64,000 nt of DNA. Origin: Serratia ureilytica (GTDB lineage Bacteria; Pseudomonadota; Gammaproteobacteria; Enterobacterales; Enterobacteriaceae). A program made the position numbers and the translations under genes. Position 1 is the stretch's first letter; each line of letters begins with the position of its first letter. Location of the stretch: assembly GCF_013375155.1 (NCBI RefSeq), contig NZ_JABXOF010000008.1, positions 62,001 to 126,000 of the forward strand. Direction: 5' to 3'. A model generated the notes under the pieces. It was not told where the DNA came from and ran no database searches. It was given only the letters and a program-made list of their open reading frames with translations. Positions 1-9,577 of this stretch are shown here, piece by piece.

Positions 1-40
1 CAGGGCTCGAACGTGCAGCCAGCTTGAAATATGACGGGGA

Positions 41-1192
41 TTAGCGATAGACCCGCACCCCGCCCTCCACGCCCGCCGGGCTGAACAACACCTGCCACAG
101 CTGAATGTTGCGCGAACGGAACGCGCCGGCGCAGGCGTTCAGGTAATAGGTGAACATGCGTTCGAAGCGCTCGGAATAACCGCCCATCAGATCCGGCCAC
201 GCCCGTTTGAAATTCTCCAGCCAGGCCATCAGCGTGCGATCGTAATCGGCGCCAAAGTTGTGCCAATCCTCCATCACGAAACGCCCTTCGCTGGCCTCGG
301 CGATATGCCGCACCGAAGGCAGGCAGCCGTTGGGGAAGATGTATTTGTCTATCCAGGCGTCAACGTTGAGATCGGTCTGATTGGAACCGATGGTGTGCAG
401 CAGGAACAGACCGTCGGGCTTCAGGTTGCGCGCCGCGACGCTAAAATAGGTCTCATAGTTTTTCGGCCCGACGTGCTCGAACATGCCGACCGACACGATG
501 CGATCGAACTGGCGATCCAGATCGCGGTAATCCTGCAGCAAGATCTCGACGTCCAGCCCAGCGCAGCGTTCCTGCGCCAGCTTCTGCTGCTCGGCGGAAA
601 TGGTCACACCGTGCACCGAGACGCCGTAGTTTTGCGCCGCAAACTGCGCCAATCCGCCCCAGCCGCAGCCGATATCCAGCAGCGTCATGCCCGGTTTCAA
701 CTGCAGTTTTTCGCAGATCATCCTGAGCTTGGCCTGCTGCGCCTGCTCCAGCGTCTGCGCCTCTTTCCAGTAGCCGCAGGAGTATTGCATATAAGGATCG
801 AGCATCGCCCGAAACAGGTCGTTGCCGATGTCGTAGTGCTCTTTGCCCACCTGCCAGGCGCGCTTGCGCGATTGGCGATTGAACAGCCGGGCATAGGCGA
901 TGCGCGCGATGTCGCTCAGGCTTTTCGGCAGCCGTTCATCGACGCCGGCCTGCAGAATGCGGGTGAACAGCATGTCCAGCCGTTCGCACTCCCACCAGCC
1001 GTCCATATAGCTTTCGCCGAAGCCGAGCGAGCCTTCCTGCAAAATGCGTTTGAACAGCGCCGGGTTATGCACCCGGATATCCCAGGCGCGCGGGCCGTTG
1101 ATGGCGACGCCGGCTTCCGCCAACATCTCCTCCACAATGCGATACCAGCGATCGTTCTTCTGGGCGAGTTCATCAACACTGAGCGAATCCAT
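41..1192 (-). CDS. cfa: Cyclopropane-fatty-acyl-phospholipid synthase
   Basis: Transfers a methylene group from S-adenosylmethionine to the double bond of unsaturated acyl chains in membrane phospholipids. The sequence follows E. coli Cfa almost without gaps: an N-terminal domain, a SAM-binding motif DIGCGWGG, and the active-site stretches QYSCGYW, EHVGPK and LLHTIGS. A longer frame starts 25 codons upstream, but the ATG at 1192 aligns with the E. coli start and has AAGGA six bases upstream. It gives 383 residues, against 382 in E. coli. Transcribed away from qmcA. The only uncertainty is the start codon. Confidence 0.96.
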   Translation of the reverse strand: MDSLSVDELAQKNDRWYRIVEEMLAEAGVAINGPRAWDIRVHNPALFKRILQEGSLGFGESYMDGWWECERLDMLFTRILQAGVDERLPKSLSDIARIAYARLFNRQSRKRAWQVGKEHYDIGNDLFRAMLDPYMQYSCGYWKEAQTLEQAQQAKLRMICEKLQLKPGMTLLDIGCGWGGLAQFAAQNYGVSVHGVTISAEQQKLAQERCAGLDVEILLQDYRDLDRQFDRIVSVGMFEHVGPKNYETYFSVAARNLKPDGLFLLHTIGSNQTDLNVDAWIDKYIFPNGCLPSVRHIAEASEGRFVMEDWHNFGADYDRTLMAWLENFKRAWPDLMGGYSERFERMFTYYLNACAGAFRSRNIQLWQVLFSPAGVEGGVRVYR

Positions 1193-1511
1193 AACAATCC
1201 TTGGCCGAAATGTCATTTCAAAAAGCATAGTCGCAAATGAAAATGACAAATTTTTGACGGTAAACACGGGGGTGTTTTTACTCTAGCCAAGGCGAGCAAC
1301 ATCATGAAATGAATAAAAATTATTGAAATCATGCCATTTAGGCATACTTATTTTTCAGCTGTGCCACACTTGTCGTGACAACACTCTGTTCCAGACGCGG
1401 GATCCACCGCTCGCGGGTTGCGTCAGCGCCCTGGATTAAGTCGCGGTATCAGTAGGCATTTTTCCGGCGCTGTCGTAATATCTGTTTACATATGTCTGAC
1501 AGGAGGTTTGC
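1193..1511. other. Divergent intergenic region cfa/qmcA
   Basis: No open frame here looks like a gene. The region is AT-rich at 1240-1350. A possible qmcA promoter is TTGAAA at 1323, 17 bases, then ACTTAT, but the -10 is weak. The only firm signal is the qmcA ribosome binding site AGGAGG just before 1512. Confidence 0.5.
1224..1230 (-). promoter_or_regulatory. Candidate sigma-S-like -10 element of cfa
   Basis: On the minus strand CTATGCT lies about 32 bases before the cfa ATG. It resembles the extended -10 favoured by sigma-S, and E. coli cfa has a sigma-S promoter close to the gene. I see no convincing -35 box. Position and motif are seen; the role is inferred. Confidence 0.35.
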
Positions 1512-2417
1512 ATGCTTACTTTTATTCCCATCGTGATCGTCGTCGCGCTGATTGTGGTGTTCGCCGGCGTCAAAATTGTGCCGCAGGGGTTCCAATGGAC
1601 GGTAGAACGCTTCGGCCGCTATACCAAAACGCTGATGCCGGGCCTGAACCTGGTGGTGCCGTTCATGGACCGCATCGGCCGCAAAATCAACATGATGGAG
1701 CAGGTGCTGGACATCCCTTCCCAAGAGGTGATTTCCCGCGATAACGCCAACGTCGCCATCGACGCGGTGTGCTTTATCCAGGTGGTCGATCCGGCGCGCG
1801 CCGCCTACGAGGTCAGCAACCTCGAACAGGCGATCGTCAACCTGACCATGACCAACTTCCGCACCGTGCTCGGCTCGATGGAGCTGGACGAAATGCTGTC
1901 GCAGCGCGACAGCATCAACAGCCGCCTGTTGCACATCGTCGATGAAGCGACCAACCCTTGGGGGGTGAAAATCACCCGTATCGAGATCCGCGACGTGCGG
2001 CCGCCGGCGGAACTGATCGCCTCGATGAACGCCCAGATGAAGGCCGAGCGCACTAAGCGCGCCGACATCCTGGAGGCGGAAGGGGTGCGTCAGGCGGCCA
2101 TTCTGCGCGCCGAAGGGGAGAAACAATCGCAGATCCTGAAGGCCGAGGGCGAACGCCAGTCGGCGTTCCTGCAGGCGGAAGCGCGTGAACGCGCCGCCGA
2201 GGCCGAGGCGCGCGCCACCCAGCTGGTGTCCGACGCCATCGCCAGCGGCAACATTCAGGCGGTGAACTACTTCGTGGCGCAGAAATACACCGACGCGCTG
2301 CAGAAGATCGGTTCCTCCAACAACAGCAAGGTGGTGATGATGCCGCTGGACGCCAGCAGCCTGCTCGGCTCGATCGGCGGCATTACCGAACTGCTGAAAG
2401 AAAGCAAAGGCAAATAA
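1512..2417 (+). CDS. qmcA: SPFH/Band 7 membrane protein QmcA
   Basis: A stomatin/prohibitin-like (SPFH) protein anchored in the inner membrane by one N-terminal hydrophobic helix (about residues 3-20). It is followed by the Band 7 domain and a long alanine/glutamate-rich coiled region with repeated RAEGEKQ-type units (about residues 170-235). Length 301 aa, against 305 in E. coli. In E. coli the QmcA/HflKC family is linked to FtsH protease and membrane quality control. The start has a perfect AGGAGG. Two bases separate its stop from ybbJ, so the two form an operon. Confidence 0.95.
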   Translation: MLTFIPIVIVVALIVVFAGVKIVPQGFQWTVERFGRYTKTLMPGLNLVVPFMDRIGRKINMMEQVLDIPSQEVISRDNANVAIDAVCFIQVVDPARAAYEVSNLEQAIVNLTMTNFRTVLGSMELDEMLSQRDSINSRLLHIVDEATNPWGVKITRIEIRDVRPPAELIASMNAQMKAERTKRADILEAEGVRQAAILRAEGEKQSQILKAEGERQSAFLQAEARERAAEAEARATQLVSDAIASGNIQAVNYFVAQKYTDALQKIGSSNNSKVVMMPLDASSLLGSIGGITELLKESKGK

Positions 2418-2419
2418 TC

Positions 2420-2881
2420 ATGCTCGAACTGATCGCGGCGAATCCGCTGTGGTTCTGGCTCTCCCTCGGGGGCGTGTTGCTGGCGGCGGAAATGCTCGGC
2501 GCCGGCGGCTACCTGCTGTGGAGCGGCGTGGCGGCGCTGTTGGTCGGCGCCTTGATCTGGCTGCTGCCACCGCTTTCCTGGGAATGGCAAGGCGTGATCT
2601 TCGCCGTCCTGACCGTCGTCGTCGCCTATCTGTGGTGGTACTGGCTGCGTCGCCGCCCGGCGGCCGCATCCGGCGGTTCGCCGGTGCTCAACCAGCGCAA
2701 CCGTCAGTTGATCGGCACCCGCGCCACGCTGACGGAGCCGATGCACAACGGCATGGGGCGCATTAATATCGGTGACAGCAGCTGGCGCGCGCAGGCGGCG
2801 GAAGATCTGCCCGCCGGCACCGAAGTGGAAGTGGTGGCGGTGGAAGGGGTCACGCTGGTGATCCGCGCCATCAGCCGTTAA
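2420..2881 (+). CDS. ybbJ: NfeD-family membrane protein YbbJ
   Basis: A short NfeD-like protein of 153 aa (E. coli 152). Two or three hydrophobic helices fill the first 80 residues, followed by a soluble OB-fold-like domain containing GTRATL and [12 protein letters not shown]. NfeD proteins are encoded beside SPFH partners and are thought to act with them in the membrane; the qmcA-ybbJ pair fits this. The last four bases overlap the end of convergent cueR (shared TTAA). Confidence 0.93.
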   Translation: MLELIAANPLWFWLSLGGVLLAAEMLGAGGYLLWSGVAALLVGALIWLLPPLSWEWQGVIFAVLTVVVAYLWWYWLRRRPAAASGGSPVLNQRNRQLIGTRATLTEPMHNGMGRINIGDSSWRAQAAEDLPAGTEVEVVAVEGVTLVIRAISR

Positions 2882-3279
2882 TTAGAACGACAACACCCCG
2901 CCAGGTTATTGATGATGGGGCACTCCGCCCCCTCGTCGCCCGGGCATTGTTCCGCCAGCGTCAACAGGCGCTGGCGCATGTTTCCCAGCTCGCTGATGTG
3001 CTTTTCGATCTCCGCCACCTTCTGCAGCGTGCGCGCCTTCACGTCGGCGCTGTGGCGGGCCGGATCGTTGAACAACGCTACCAGCTCGCGGCACTCGTCC
3101 AGGTTGAAGCCCACCTGCCGCGCCTGACGCAGCAGCGTCAGCTCGTCGACATGCTTGGCGGAATAGTGGCGGTAACCGTTGTCGCTGCGGATCGGAGCGG
3201 TAATCAACGCTTTCTCTTCGTAAAAACGAATCGTCTTGCTGGTTAAACCGGTTTTTTTCGCGACGTCGCTAATATTCAC
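2878..3279 (-). CDS. cueR: Copper-responsive MerR-family activator CueR
   Basis: A MerR-type regulator of 133 aa: winged-helix DNA-binding domain (residues 1-70), dimerisation helix, then a metal loop with two cysteines in CPGDEGAEC that bind Cu(I), and a C-terminal CC pair. It nearly matches E. coli CueR. The start codon is GTG, with a strong AAGGAGGGAAA in front. It is divergent from copA, whose promoter has the 19-bp spacer MerR proteins need. Expected to activate copA, and cueO elsewhere, when cytoplasmic copper rises. Confidence 0.96.
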   Translation of the reverse strand: MNISDVAKKTGLTSKTIRFYEEKALITAPIRSDNGYRHYSAKHVDELTLLRQARQVGFNLDECRELVALFNDPARHSADVKARTLQKVAEIEKHISELGNMRQRLLTLAEQCPGDEGAECPIINNLAGCCRSN

Positions 3280-3288
3280 TTTCCCTCC

Positions 3289-3319
3289 TTGACCTTACCC
3301 TTGCTGGAAGGTTTAAGCT
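3289..3319 (+). promoter_or_regulatory. CueR-controlled copA promoter
   Basis: TTGACC at 3289-3294 and TAAGCT at 3314-3319 are separated by 19 bp, the over-long spacer typical of MerR-family targets. The spacer holds the dyad ACCTTaccc...GGAAGGT, near-identical to the E. coli CueR box. Confidence 0.9.
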
Positions 3320-3386
3320 CCATTCTTAGTGAAAACAGGTCCGGCGGTCAACCTTTAAACACCGCCTCTACGCAAGGAGTTCAATC

Positions 3387-6098
3387 ATGTCACACACCAC
3401 TATGCTGGCATTGCAGGGGTTGTCCTGCATGAACTGCGCGCAGCGGGTGAAAAAAGCCCTGGAAAGCCGCAGCGATGTCGAACAGGCGGAGGTTAACGTC
3501 CATTACGCCAAAGTGACCGGCGAAGCGCCGGACAGCGCGCTGATCGACAGCGTGATCGCCGCCGGTTATCAGGCAGAAGTCGCGCCGCGCGCCGACACCG
3601 AATTACAGCTGAGCGGCCTGAGCTGCATGCACTGCGTCGGCAGCACCCGCAAGGCGCTGGAAGCGGTGCCGGGGGTGTTCGCCGCCGACGTCGAGATCGA
3701 CAACGCGAAAGTGTACGGCGATGCCGATCCGCAGGCGCTGATCGCCGCGGTGGAACATGCCGGTTATCACGCCAGCGTGGCGGGCGCCGTCGTCCCAAAA
3801 ACTGAGCCGTTGACTGACGCAACACCTTCGTTGCCGGACGTTCAGCCAGCGGCGCAGCCTTCTCTTCCGGCAACCGACAGCGCGGACGACAGCGTACAGC
3901 TGCTGCTCAGCGGCATGACCTGCGCCAGCTGCGTCAATAAGGTGCAGCAGGCGCTGCAAAGCGTTCCCGGCGTGGAGCATGCGCGCGTCAACCTGGCGGA
4001 GCGCAGCGCGCTGGTGACCGGCGCCGCCGATGCGCAGGCGCTGGTGGCGGCGGTGGAAAAAGCCGGCTACGGCGCCGAGATGATTCAGGACGAAACCGAA
4101 CGCCGCGAACGTCAGCAACAGACCGCACGCGCCAACATGAAGCGCTTTAGCTGGCAGGCGGCGCTGGGGCTGGCGTTGGGTATCCCACTGATGGCCTGGG
4201 GGCTGTTCGGCGGCAGCATGACGCTGACGCCGGAAACCCAGCGCCCCTGGCTGCTGGTCGGCGTCATTACCCTGGCGGTGATGGTGTTCGCCGGCGGGCA
4301 CTTCTACCGCAACGCCTGGCGCGCATTGATGAACGGCAGCGCCACCATGGATACCCTGGTGGCGCTCGGCACCGGCGCCGCCTGGCTCTATTCGATCGCC
4401 GTCAACATTTGGCCCGATTTCTTCCCGATGGAGGCGCGTCACCTCTATTACGAGGCCAGCGCGATGATCATCGGTTTGATCAACCTCGGCCATGCGCTGG
4501 AACAGCGCGCCCGCCAGCGTTCTTCGCAGGCGCTGGAGCGGCTGCTCGATCTGACGCCGCCCACCGCGCGGCTGGTGACTGACGACGGCGAGCGCGATAT
4601 TCCGCTGGCGGAGGTGCAGCTCGGCATGACGCTGCGGCTGACCACCGGCGATCGCGTGCCGGTCGACGGTGAAATCGTGCAGGGCGAAGTCTGGCTCGAT
4701 GAAGCGATGCTGACCGGCGAAGCGGTGCCGCAGCAAAAAGGCCCCGGCGACACGGTGCATGCCGGGACGGTAGTCGACGACGGCAGCGTGCTGTTCCGCG
4801 CCGCCGCCATCGGCAGCCAAACCACGCTGGCGCGCATCATCAAACTGGTGCGTCAAGCGCAGAGCAGTAAGCCGGCGATTGGCCAGTTGGCCGACCGCGT
4901 CTCGGCGGTGTTCGTGCCGGCGGTGGTGGCGATCGCCCTGTTCAGCGCAGCGGTGTGGTACTTCTTTGGCCCGCAGCCGCAGCTGGTCTATACGCTGGTG
5001 ATCGCCACCACGGTGCTGATCATCGCCTGCCCATGTGCGTTGGGATTGGCGACGCCGATGTCGATCATCTCCGGCGTGGGCCGCGCGGCGGAATTCGGCG
5101 TGCTGGTGCGCGACGCCGACGCCCTGCAGCAGGCCAGCCAGTTGGATACCCTGGTGTTCGATAAAACCGGCACCCTGACCGAAGGGAAACCGCAGGTGGT
5201 GGAGATCCTGACCTTCAATCAGGTCAGCGAACAGCAGGCGCTCGGCTGGGCCGCCGCGCTGGAACAAGGCTCCAACCACCCGCTGGCGCGCGCCATCATG
5301 GAACGCGCCGCCGGGCAAACGCTGCCGCAGGTGGCGCAGTTCCGCACCCTGCGCGGCGCCGGCGTCAGCGGGGAGATCGACGGCGTGCAGGTGCTGCTGG
5401 GCAACGCCGCGCTGCTGAAACAACATCAGGTCGCGGCCGACGAACTGGAGGCGCCGATGCGCTCCCAGGCCGAACGCGGCGTGACGCCGGTGCTGCTGGC
5501 TGTTGACGGTAAACCGGCTGCGCTGTTCGCCATTCGCGATCCGCTGCGCGAGGACAGCGTCGCGGCGCTGCAGCGCCTGCACCAGCAGGGATATCAGCTG
5601 GTGATGCTGACCGGCGACAACCCGGTGACCGCCAACGCCATCGCCAAAGAGGCCGGTATCGATCGGGTGATTGCCGGCGTGCTGCCGGACGGCAAAGCGG
5701 CGGCGATCAAACAGCTGCAGGCGCAGGGCCAACGCGTGGCAATGGTCGGCGACGGCATCAACGACGCCCCGGCGCTGGCGCAGGCCGACGTGGGCATCGC
5801 GATGGGCGGCGGCAGCGACATCGCCATCGAGACCGCCGCCATCACCCTGATGCGTCACAGCCTGCACGGGGTGGCGGATGCGGTGGAACTGTCGAAGGCC
5901 ACGCTGCGCAACATGAAGCAGAACCTGTTCGGCGCCTTTATCTACAATACGCTGGGCATTCCGATCGCCGCCGGCGTGCTCTATCCGCTGACCGGCACGC
6001 TGCTCAGCCCGGTGGTGGCGGGCGCGGCGATGGCGCTGTCGTCCATTACCGTGGTCAGCAACGCCAACCGGCTGCTGCGTTTTAAACCCAGGAAGTAA
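3387..6098 (+). CDS. copA: Cu(I)-exporting P-type ATPase CopA
   Basis: Pumps Cu(I) from cytoplasm to periplasm using ATP. Three N-terminal heavy-metal domains each carry a CxxC (CMNC near residue 14, CMHC near 80, CASC near 178). Eight membrane helices, the TGEA actuator motif, the CPC transport motif (ACPCALG), the DKTGTLTEG phosphorylation site, NHPLA and the [10 protein letters not shown] hinge follow. At 903 aa it is longer than E. coli CopA (834), because it has three metal domains rather than two. Regulated by CueR. Confidence 0.97.
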   Translation: MSHTTMLALQGLSCMNCAQRVKKALESRSDVEQAEVNVHYAKVTGEAPDSALIDSVIAAGYQAEVAPRADTELQLSGLSCMHCVGSTRKALEAVPGVFAADVEIDNAKVYGDADPQALIAAVEHAGYHASVAGAVVPKTEPLTDATPSLPDVQPAAQPSLPATDSADDSVQLLLSGMTCASCVNKVQQALQSVPGVEHARVNLAERSALVTGAADAQALVAAVEKAGYGAEMIQDETERRERQQQTARANMKRFSWQAALGLALGIPLMAWGLFGGSMTLTPETQRPWLLVGVITLAVMVFAGGHFYRNAWRALMNGSATMDTLVALGTGAAWLYSIAVNIWPDFFPMEARHLYYEASAMIIGLINLGHALEQRARQRSSQALERLLDLTPPTARLVTDDGERDIPLAEVQLGMTLRLTTGDRVPVDGEIVQGEVWLDEAMLTGEAVPQQKGPGDTVHAGTVVDDGSVLFRAAAIGSQTTLARIIKLVRQAQSSKPAIGQLADRVSAVFVPAVVAIALFSAAVWYFFGPQPQLVYTLVIATTVLIIACPCALGLATPMSIISGVGRAAEFGVLVRDADALQQASQLDTLVFDKTGTLTEGKPQVVEILTFNQVSEQQALGWAAALEQGSNHPLARAIMERAAGQTLPQVAQFRTLRGAGVSGEIDGVQVLLGNAALLKQHQVAADELEAPMRSQAERGVTPVLLAVDGKPAALFAIRDPLREDSVAALQRLHQQGYQLVMLTGDNPVTANAIAKEAGIDRVIAGVLPDGKAAAIKQLQAQGQRVAMVGDGINDAPALAQADVGIAMGGGSDIAIETAAITLMRHSLHGVADAVELSKATLRNMKQNLFGAFIYNTLGIPIAAGVLYPLTGTLLSPVVAGAAMALSSITVVSNANRLLRFKPRK

Positions 6099-6103
6099 GC
6101 TCC

Positions 6104-6132
6104 GGGGCGTCGTCAAGGCGCCCCGCTGTTTT
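6104..6132 (+). terminator. Possible copA terminator
   Basis: GGGGCG and CGCCCC form a six-pair stem around a nine-base loop just after the copA stop, followed by GCTGTTTT. The T-run is short, so this is a modest call. Confidence 0.5.
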
Positions 6133-6231
6133 CCGGGCTTCCCTGCGCGGCGGATAGCGTTTAGCATGAATGACGATTTTCCCTCGCCTTGCACGCGAAA
6201 ACGCGCACCCGTTATTCAGGAGCCACGCCGT

Positions 6232-7038
6232 ATGGGTCAACTGTTACGCCGCCTCGCCGCCTTTCTCGGCCTGATCTCGCCCAAAAGTTACGCTTATCCG
6301 GCGCTGGACATCACTCTGCCGGGCGAGCGTCGGCTCCATCTGGTGGGCAGCATCCATATGGGCACCGTCGATATGGCGCCGCTGCCGCCCCGGCTGGCCG
6401 CCCGGCTGCAACAGGCCGACGCGCTGATCGTCGAAGCCGATATCACCGGCACCGCCTCCCCTTTCGACCACGCAGAGCAACAGCCCGAACTGGAACAGCG
6501 CCTGTCCGCCGAAGAATATCAACAGCTGCTGGCGCTGTGCCACGAACTGGGCGCCGATCCGCACGCCTTCGCCACCCTGCCCGGCTGGCAGGTGGCGCTG
6601 ATGATGCAGGCGCGGCAGGCCCAGCGTCTGGGTCTGCGCGCAGAGTACGGCGTAGATTATCAGCTGCTGCAGGCCGCCAGAGCGCAGGACAAACCGGTGA
6701 TCGAACTCGAGGGGGCACAGCAGCAGTTGGCGATGCTGGAACAGCTGCCGGAAGGCGGCATCGCGCTGCTGCGCGATACGCTGGAGCATTGGCATACCAA
6801 CGCGCGGCTGCTGCAAACCATGGTGAGCTGGTGGCTGGACGCCAAACCGCGCGGCACGCTGGACACGCTGCCGGCCACCTTCAGCGCCGGGCTTTACGAC
6901 GTGCTGATGCATCAACGCAATCGCGACTGGCGGCGTCAGCTGGAGGCGCTGCCGGCCGGAGACTATGTGGTGGCGGTTGGCGCATTGCACCTGTATGGCG
7001 AGGATAACCTGCCGGCGATGCTGCAGCCGCAGGGGTAA
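6232..7038 (+). CDS. ybaP: TraB/GumN-family protein YbaP
   Basis: Matches E. coli YbaP over its whole length (268 against 264 aa). It has the family signatures GSIHMG near the N-terminus and GALHLYGEDNLP near the C-terminus; these His-containing motifs are thought to form a metalloprotease-like site, but the substrate is unknown. A longer frame begins at 6166. I chose 6232 because it aligns with E. coli and has AGGAG upstream. Its stop codon lies inside the terminator of chiX on the other strand. Confidence 0.9.
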   Translation: MGQLLRRLAAFLGLISPKSYAYPALDITLPGERRLHLVGSIHMGTVDMAPLPPRLAARLQQADALIVEADITGTASPFDHAEQQPELEQRLSAEEYQQLLALCHELGADPHAFATLPGWQVALMMQARQAQRLGLRAEYGVDYQLLQAARAQDKPVIELEGAQQQLAMLEQLPEGGIALLRDTLEHWHTNARLLQTMVSWWLDAKPRGTLDTLPATFSAGLYDVLMHQRNRDWRRQLEALPAGDYVVAVGALHLYGEDNLPAMLQPQG

Positions 7039-7123
7039 AAAAGTGGCCAATATCGCTATTGGCCAGTCAAAGAGGAATTTCTTGTATTCTAGTTATACGC
7101 ATAGCAACCGTGTTAACGGTTAC
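7037..7123 (-). ncRNA. chiX: Small RNA ChiX (SroB/MicM)
   Basis: Read on the minus strand, this 87-base stretch contains the E. coli ChiX core GAAATTCCTCTTTGAC, then the same terminator hairpin TGGCCAAT-agcgat-ATTGGCCA and a T-run. It sits between ybaP and ybaK, exactly as chiX does in E. coli. The 5' end folds as AACCGT-taac-ACGGTT, a different sequence from E. coli but in the same place. ChiX is an Hfq-dependent RNA that silences chitoporin (chiP) mRNA until chitin sugars appear, and in Serratia it is linked to chitinase expression. Confidence 0.92.
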
Positions 7124-7130
7124 AGTAAAC

Positions 7131-7160
7131 AGGGTAGCAACCCGGTGAATATCTTGGCAA
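7131..7160 (-). promoter_or_regulatory. Promoter of chiX
   Basis: On the minus strand TTGCCA (7155-7160), an 18-base spacer and TACCCT (7131-7136) lie seven bases before the inferred ChiX 5' end. The fit to the expected start supports it. Confidence 0.6.
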
Positions 7161-7266
7161 CCCGCTTTATGTAACAGCCGCTCAGGTTGCCGGGCTGGTT
7201 GGATTTTTGTATTTTTAAGGCTGGTTATCACCCTTTCCCCGCCGGGGACATTTTGGACAACACATC

Positions 7267-7746
7267 ATGACGCCCGCAGTCGTTCTGCTTGAGAAACAAA
7301 AGGTCGCCTTCACCCTCCATCCTTATCACCACGACAGCGACGAAACCAACTTCGGCGATGAGGCGGTGAGAAAGCTGGGGCTGGATGCCGATCGGGTTTA
7401 CAAAACCTTGCTGGTGGCGCTGAACGGCGACGCCAAACACCTGGCGGTGGCGGTCACGCCGGTCGCAACCCAGTTGGATCTGAAAAAGGTTGCCCGCGCC
7501 CTCGGCGCCAAAAAGGCCGAGATGGCCGATCCGCAGCTGGCGCAGCGCGTCACCGGCTATCTGGTGGGCGGCATCAGCCCGCTGGGGCAGAAAAAACGGC
7601 TGCCGACGGTGATCGACAGCCCGGCGCAAGCGTTCGCCACCATCTACGTCTCCGGCGGCAAACGCGGGCTGGATATTGAGCTGGCCGCCGCCGATCTGTG
7701 CCGCCTGCTGGCCGGCAGCTTCGCCGACATCGCCAAACGCGACTGA
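7267..7746 (+). CDS. ybaK: Cys-tRNA(Pro) deacylase YbaK
   Basis: A free-standing editing enzyme that removes cysteine wrongly loaded onto tRNA-Pro by prolyl-tRNA synthetase. It has 159 aa, the same length as E. coli YbaK, with the conserved VYKTLLV, the editing-domain lysine region, [14 protein letters not shown] and [13 protein letters not shown]. The ribosome binding site is weak. In E. coli ushA comes next; here more than 13 kb of other sequence intervenes. Confidence 0.96.
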   Translation: MTPAVVLLEKQKVAFTLHPYHHDSDETNFGDEAVRKLGLDADRVYKTLLVALNGDAKHLAVAVTPVATQLDLKKVARALGAKKAEMADPQLAQRVTGYLVGGISPLGQKKRLPTVIDSPAQAFATIYVSGGKRGLDIELAAADLCRLLAGSFADIAKRD

Positions 7747-7756
7747 CGCCGCGTAC

Positions 7757-9223
7757 TCAGCGGCACACCACCGTGGCGTCACAGGCCGCCAGCGTTTCCA
7801 CCAGGCGGTCCTCCAGTGCCTTCACCTGCGCGCCGGGCACCAGATAGTTATTGCTGATGATGGCGAACGCCAGCGGCCGCCCGGTCGCCGAATCGACATA
7901 GCCGCTGAGCGACGATACGCCGGTCATGGAACCGCTCTTGGCGTGAGCGCGCCCCGCCGCCGCGCTTTTCACCATGCGGTTACGCAGCGTGCCGCCCACC
8001 AGCAACCCCGGCTCGCCCGCAACGGGCAAGGCGCGATACCAGTCGCCGAACCACGGCTGTTTTCTGGCCGCCAGCAGCAGCGTCGTCAGCTGTTGCGGCG
8101 TGATCTGGTTCATGCGCGACAGCCCTGAACCGTCCACCTGGCGATACGCGTCGGCCGCGATGCCCTGGCTTTGCACAAATCCGTTTATCGCCTGAAGGCC
8201 GGCGGCCCAATCCCCTTTGTCCTGCGTCTTGCGGCCCATCGCCTTGGTCAATATCTCGCCGTAGCCGTTATTGGACACTTTCAGGAAGGTAACGACCAGG
8301 CGGGAGAGCGGCGGCGAGGTTTTTTTCGCCAGCAGCTGTGCGCCGGCCGGCGTCACGCCCTCTTCAGCGTTGCCGCGCAGGGTGATGCCGTGCGCGCGCA
8401 GAGCATGTTGCAATAAAGCGCCGACGACGAGGGCCGGTTGATCGACGGTAATCAATCGCGAGCTGGCCTCCGGCTGTGCGGCGATGGTGCCGCTGACCAC
8501 GATCCGGTTGCTGCCCGGCCGGCGCTCGTACGTCAGCGCGGTGTCACTGCCGGTGGTGGTGCGATTGACCAGCGTCACCGCGTCATTGGCGGGATAGAAG
8601 CTCGCCCGTCCCGGCGCGCCGGCGCGAGCGCCCGGCCGCACATCCACCTGCACCACGTTGATATCGCCGCCGGGGGTAAAGGCGTAGTTCAGCGCCGAGA
8701 TCGGCGCAGCGAAGGCGAAGGGTTCATCGTCCCAGCTCCAGCCGGCGCCGAATGGCGTTTGATCGAAGGCGCCGGCGTCCAGCAACAACCGCCCCTGTAT
8801 ATGACGGATGCCGCGCTGCGCCAGCGCCGCGGCGAAGGTGTCGAGATCGTCCGGATGCAGCGTCGGATCGCCGCTGCCCTGCAGATAGAGATCTCCCCGC
8901 AACGTGTCGCCGCGCTGCTCGCCGGCGGTCAGCAGCCGGGTTTCAAACCGGTAATCCGCCCCCAGCACGCCGAACGCCGCCAAAGAAGTGAAGATCTTCA
9001 TGTTGGAAGCCGGCGCCAAACGCTGCTCCGCGTGCGCCTGATACAGCACTTTGCCGCTGTCGGCATCGCGCACCATCACGCCGTTCGACGCCCCGACCAA
9101 CGCCTTGTCTTGGCCGAGGGCCGCCAGCGCCTGGCTGAGGGTTTGTCCATGACGTTCGCCGGATGACGAACACCCCGCCAGCGCCACGATGGCGGGCAGC
9201 AGCCAGCCTGCGGTTTTCAACAT
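7757..9223 (-). CDS. PBP4-like D-Ala-D-Ala carboxypeptidase/endopeptidase, lipoprotein
   Basis: A peptidase S13 (DacB/PBP4) family enzyme of 488 aa that should trim stem peptides or cut cross-links in peptidoglycan. The catalytic motifs are present: SNMK (Ser73, Lys76), SNN in KVSNNGYGE, and KSG in HAKSGSMTG. The N-terminus has a lipobox (VALAGC, Cys18), so it should be a lipid-anchored envelope protein; E. coli PBP4 is a soluble periplasmic protein. It is probably a paralogue of the main dacB. It is tail-to-tail with ybaK, with ten bases between them. Confidence 0.85.
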   Translation of the reverse strand: MLKTAGWLLPAIVALAGCSSSGERHGQTLSQALAALGQDKALVGASNGVMVRDADSGKVLYQAHAEQRLAPASNMKIFTSLAAFGVLGADYRFETRLLTAGEQRGDTLRGDLYLQGSGDPTLHPDDLDTFAAALAQRGIRHIQGRLLLDAGAFDQTPFGAGWSWDDEPFAFAAPISALNYAFTPGGDINVVQVDVRPGARAGAPGRASFYPANDAVTLVNRTTTGSDTALTYERRPGSNRIVVSGTIAAQPEASSRLITVDQPALVVGALLQHALRAHGITLRGNAEEGVTPAGAQLLAKKTSPPLSRLVVTFLKVSNNGYGEILTKAMGRKTQDKGDWAAGLQAINGFVQSQGIAADAYRQVDGSGLSRMNQITPQQLTTLLLAARKQPWFGDWYRALPVAGEPGLLVGGTLRNRMVKSAAAGRAHAKSGSMTGVSSLSGYVDSATGRPLAFAIISNNYLVPGAQVKALEDRLVETLAACDATVVCR

Positions 9224-9447
9224 GTCATCTTCCTGTTTGCGTTATCAAAACCAAATTGTCGCTCAGGCTATCATTGGAAGGCGGCGACGTCCTGTTTTCC
9301 ATTCACTGAACAACGATTTTTGCCTATTAATATTATAAAACAAGCAATAATAAGAATTGCTAAACAATCCAGGCAATAAAGTTTGAATATGAACTATATT
9401 ATGTGAAACAACCTTTAATATAATGTTAATGTTTTTAATGTGTCGTG

Positions 9448-9476
9448 TTGACAATAAACAAAGCCAAAGCTATCGT
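9448..9476 (+). promoter_or_regulatory. Sigma-70 promoter of the NRPS operon
   Basis: A perfect TTGACA (9448-9453), a 17-base spacer and TATCGT (9471-9476) predict a transcript start near 9483, about 95 bases before the ferredoxin gene. It is the best promoter in the leader. Confidence 0.6.
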
Positions 9477-9537
9477 TACTCCCCATTAAAACTCACAACC
9501 TATTATTAATAACAATTTACTTATATGAATTTTAAAA

Positions 9538-9553
9538 TGTGATCTCACTCACT
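9538..9553. promoter_or_regulatory. CRP-like dyad
   Basis: TGTGA, six bases, TCACT matches the CRP core. It lies about 60 bases downstream of the predicted start, so it would fit a repressor or roadblock position, or an undetected second promoter. Confidence 0.3.
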
Positions 9554-9577
9554 GACTTCCATAGGGAATAACACGCC

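Larger units (their letters stand above)
9224..9577. other. AT-rich leader of the biosynthetic cluster
   Basis: About 350 bases, strikingly richer in A and T than the flanks, with no credible gene (a 63-codon minus-strand frame at 9263-9454 has no ribosome binding site or family likeness). It holds the promoter and a CRP-like dyad listed separately. Such AT-rich leaders are often bound by H-NS in acquired clusters; that part is inference. Confidence 0.7.

Noticed and set aside
3603-6194. 863-codon open frame antisense to copA
   Set aside because: A shadow of a GC-rich coding strand: low-complexity His/Gln/Arg-rich product, no ribosome site, and copA is certain.
9263-9454. 63-codon minus-strand frame in the AT-rich leader
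   Set aside because: No Shine-Dalgarno, no family, Asn/Ile/Lys-rich as expected from AT-rich noncoding DNA.
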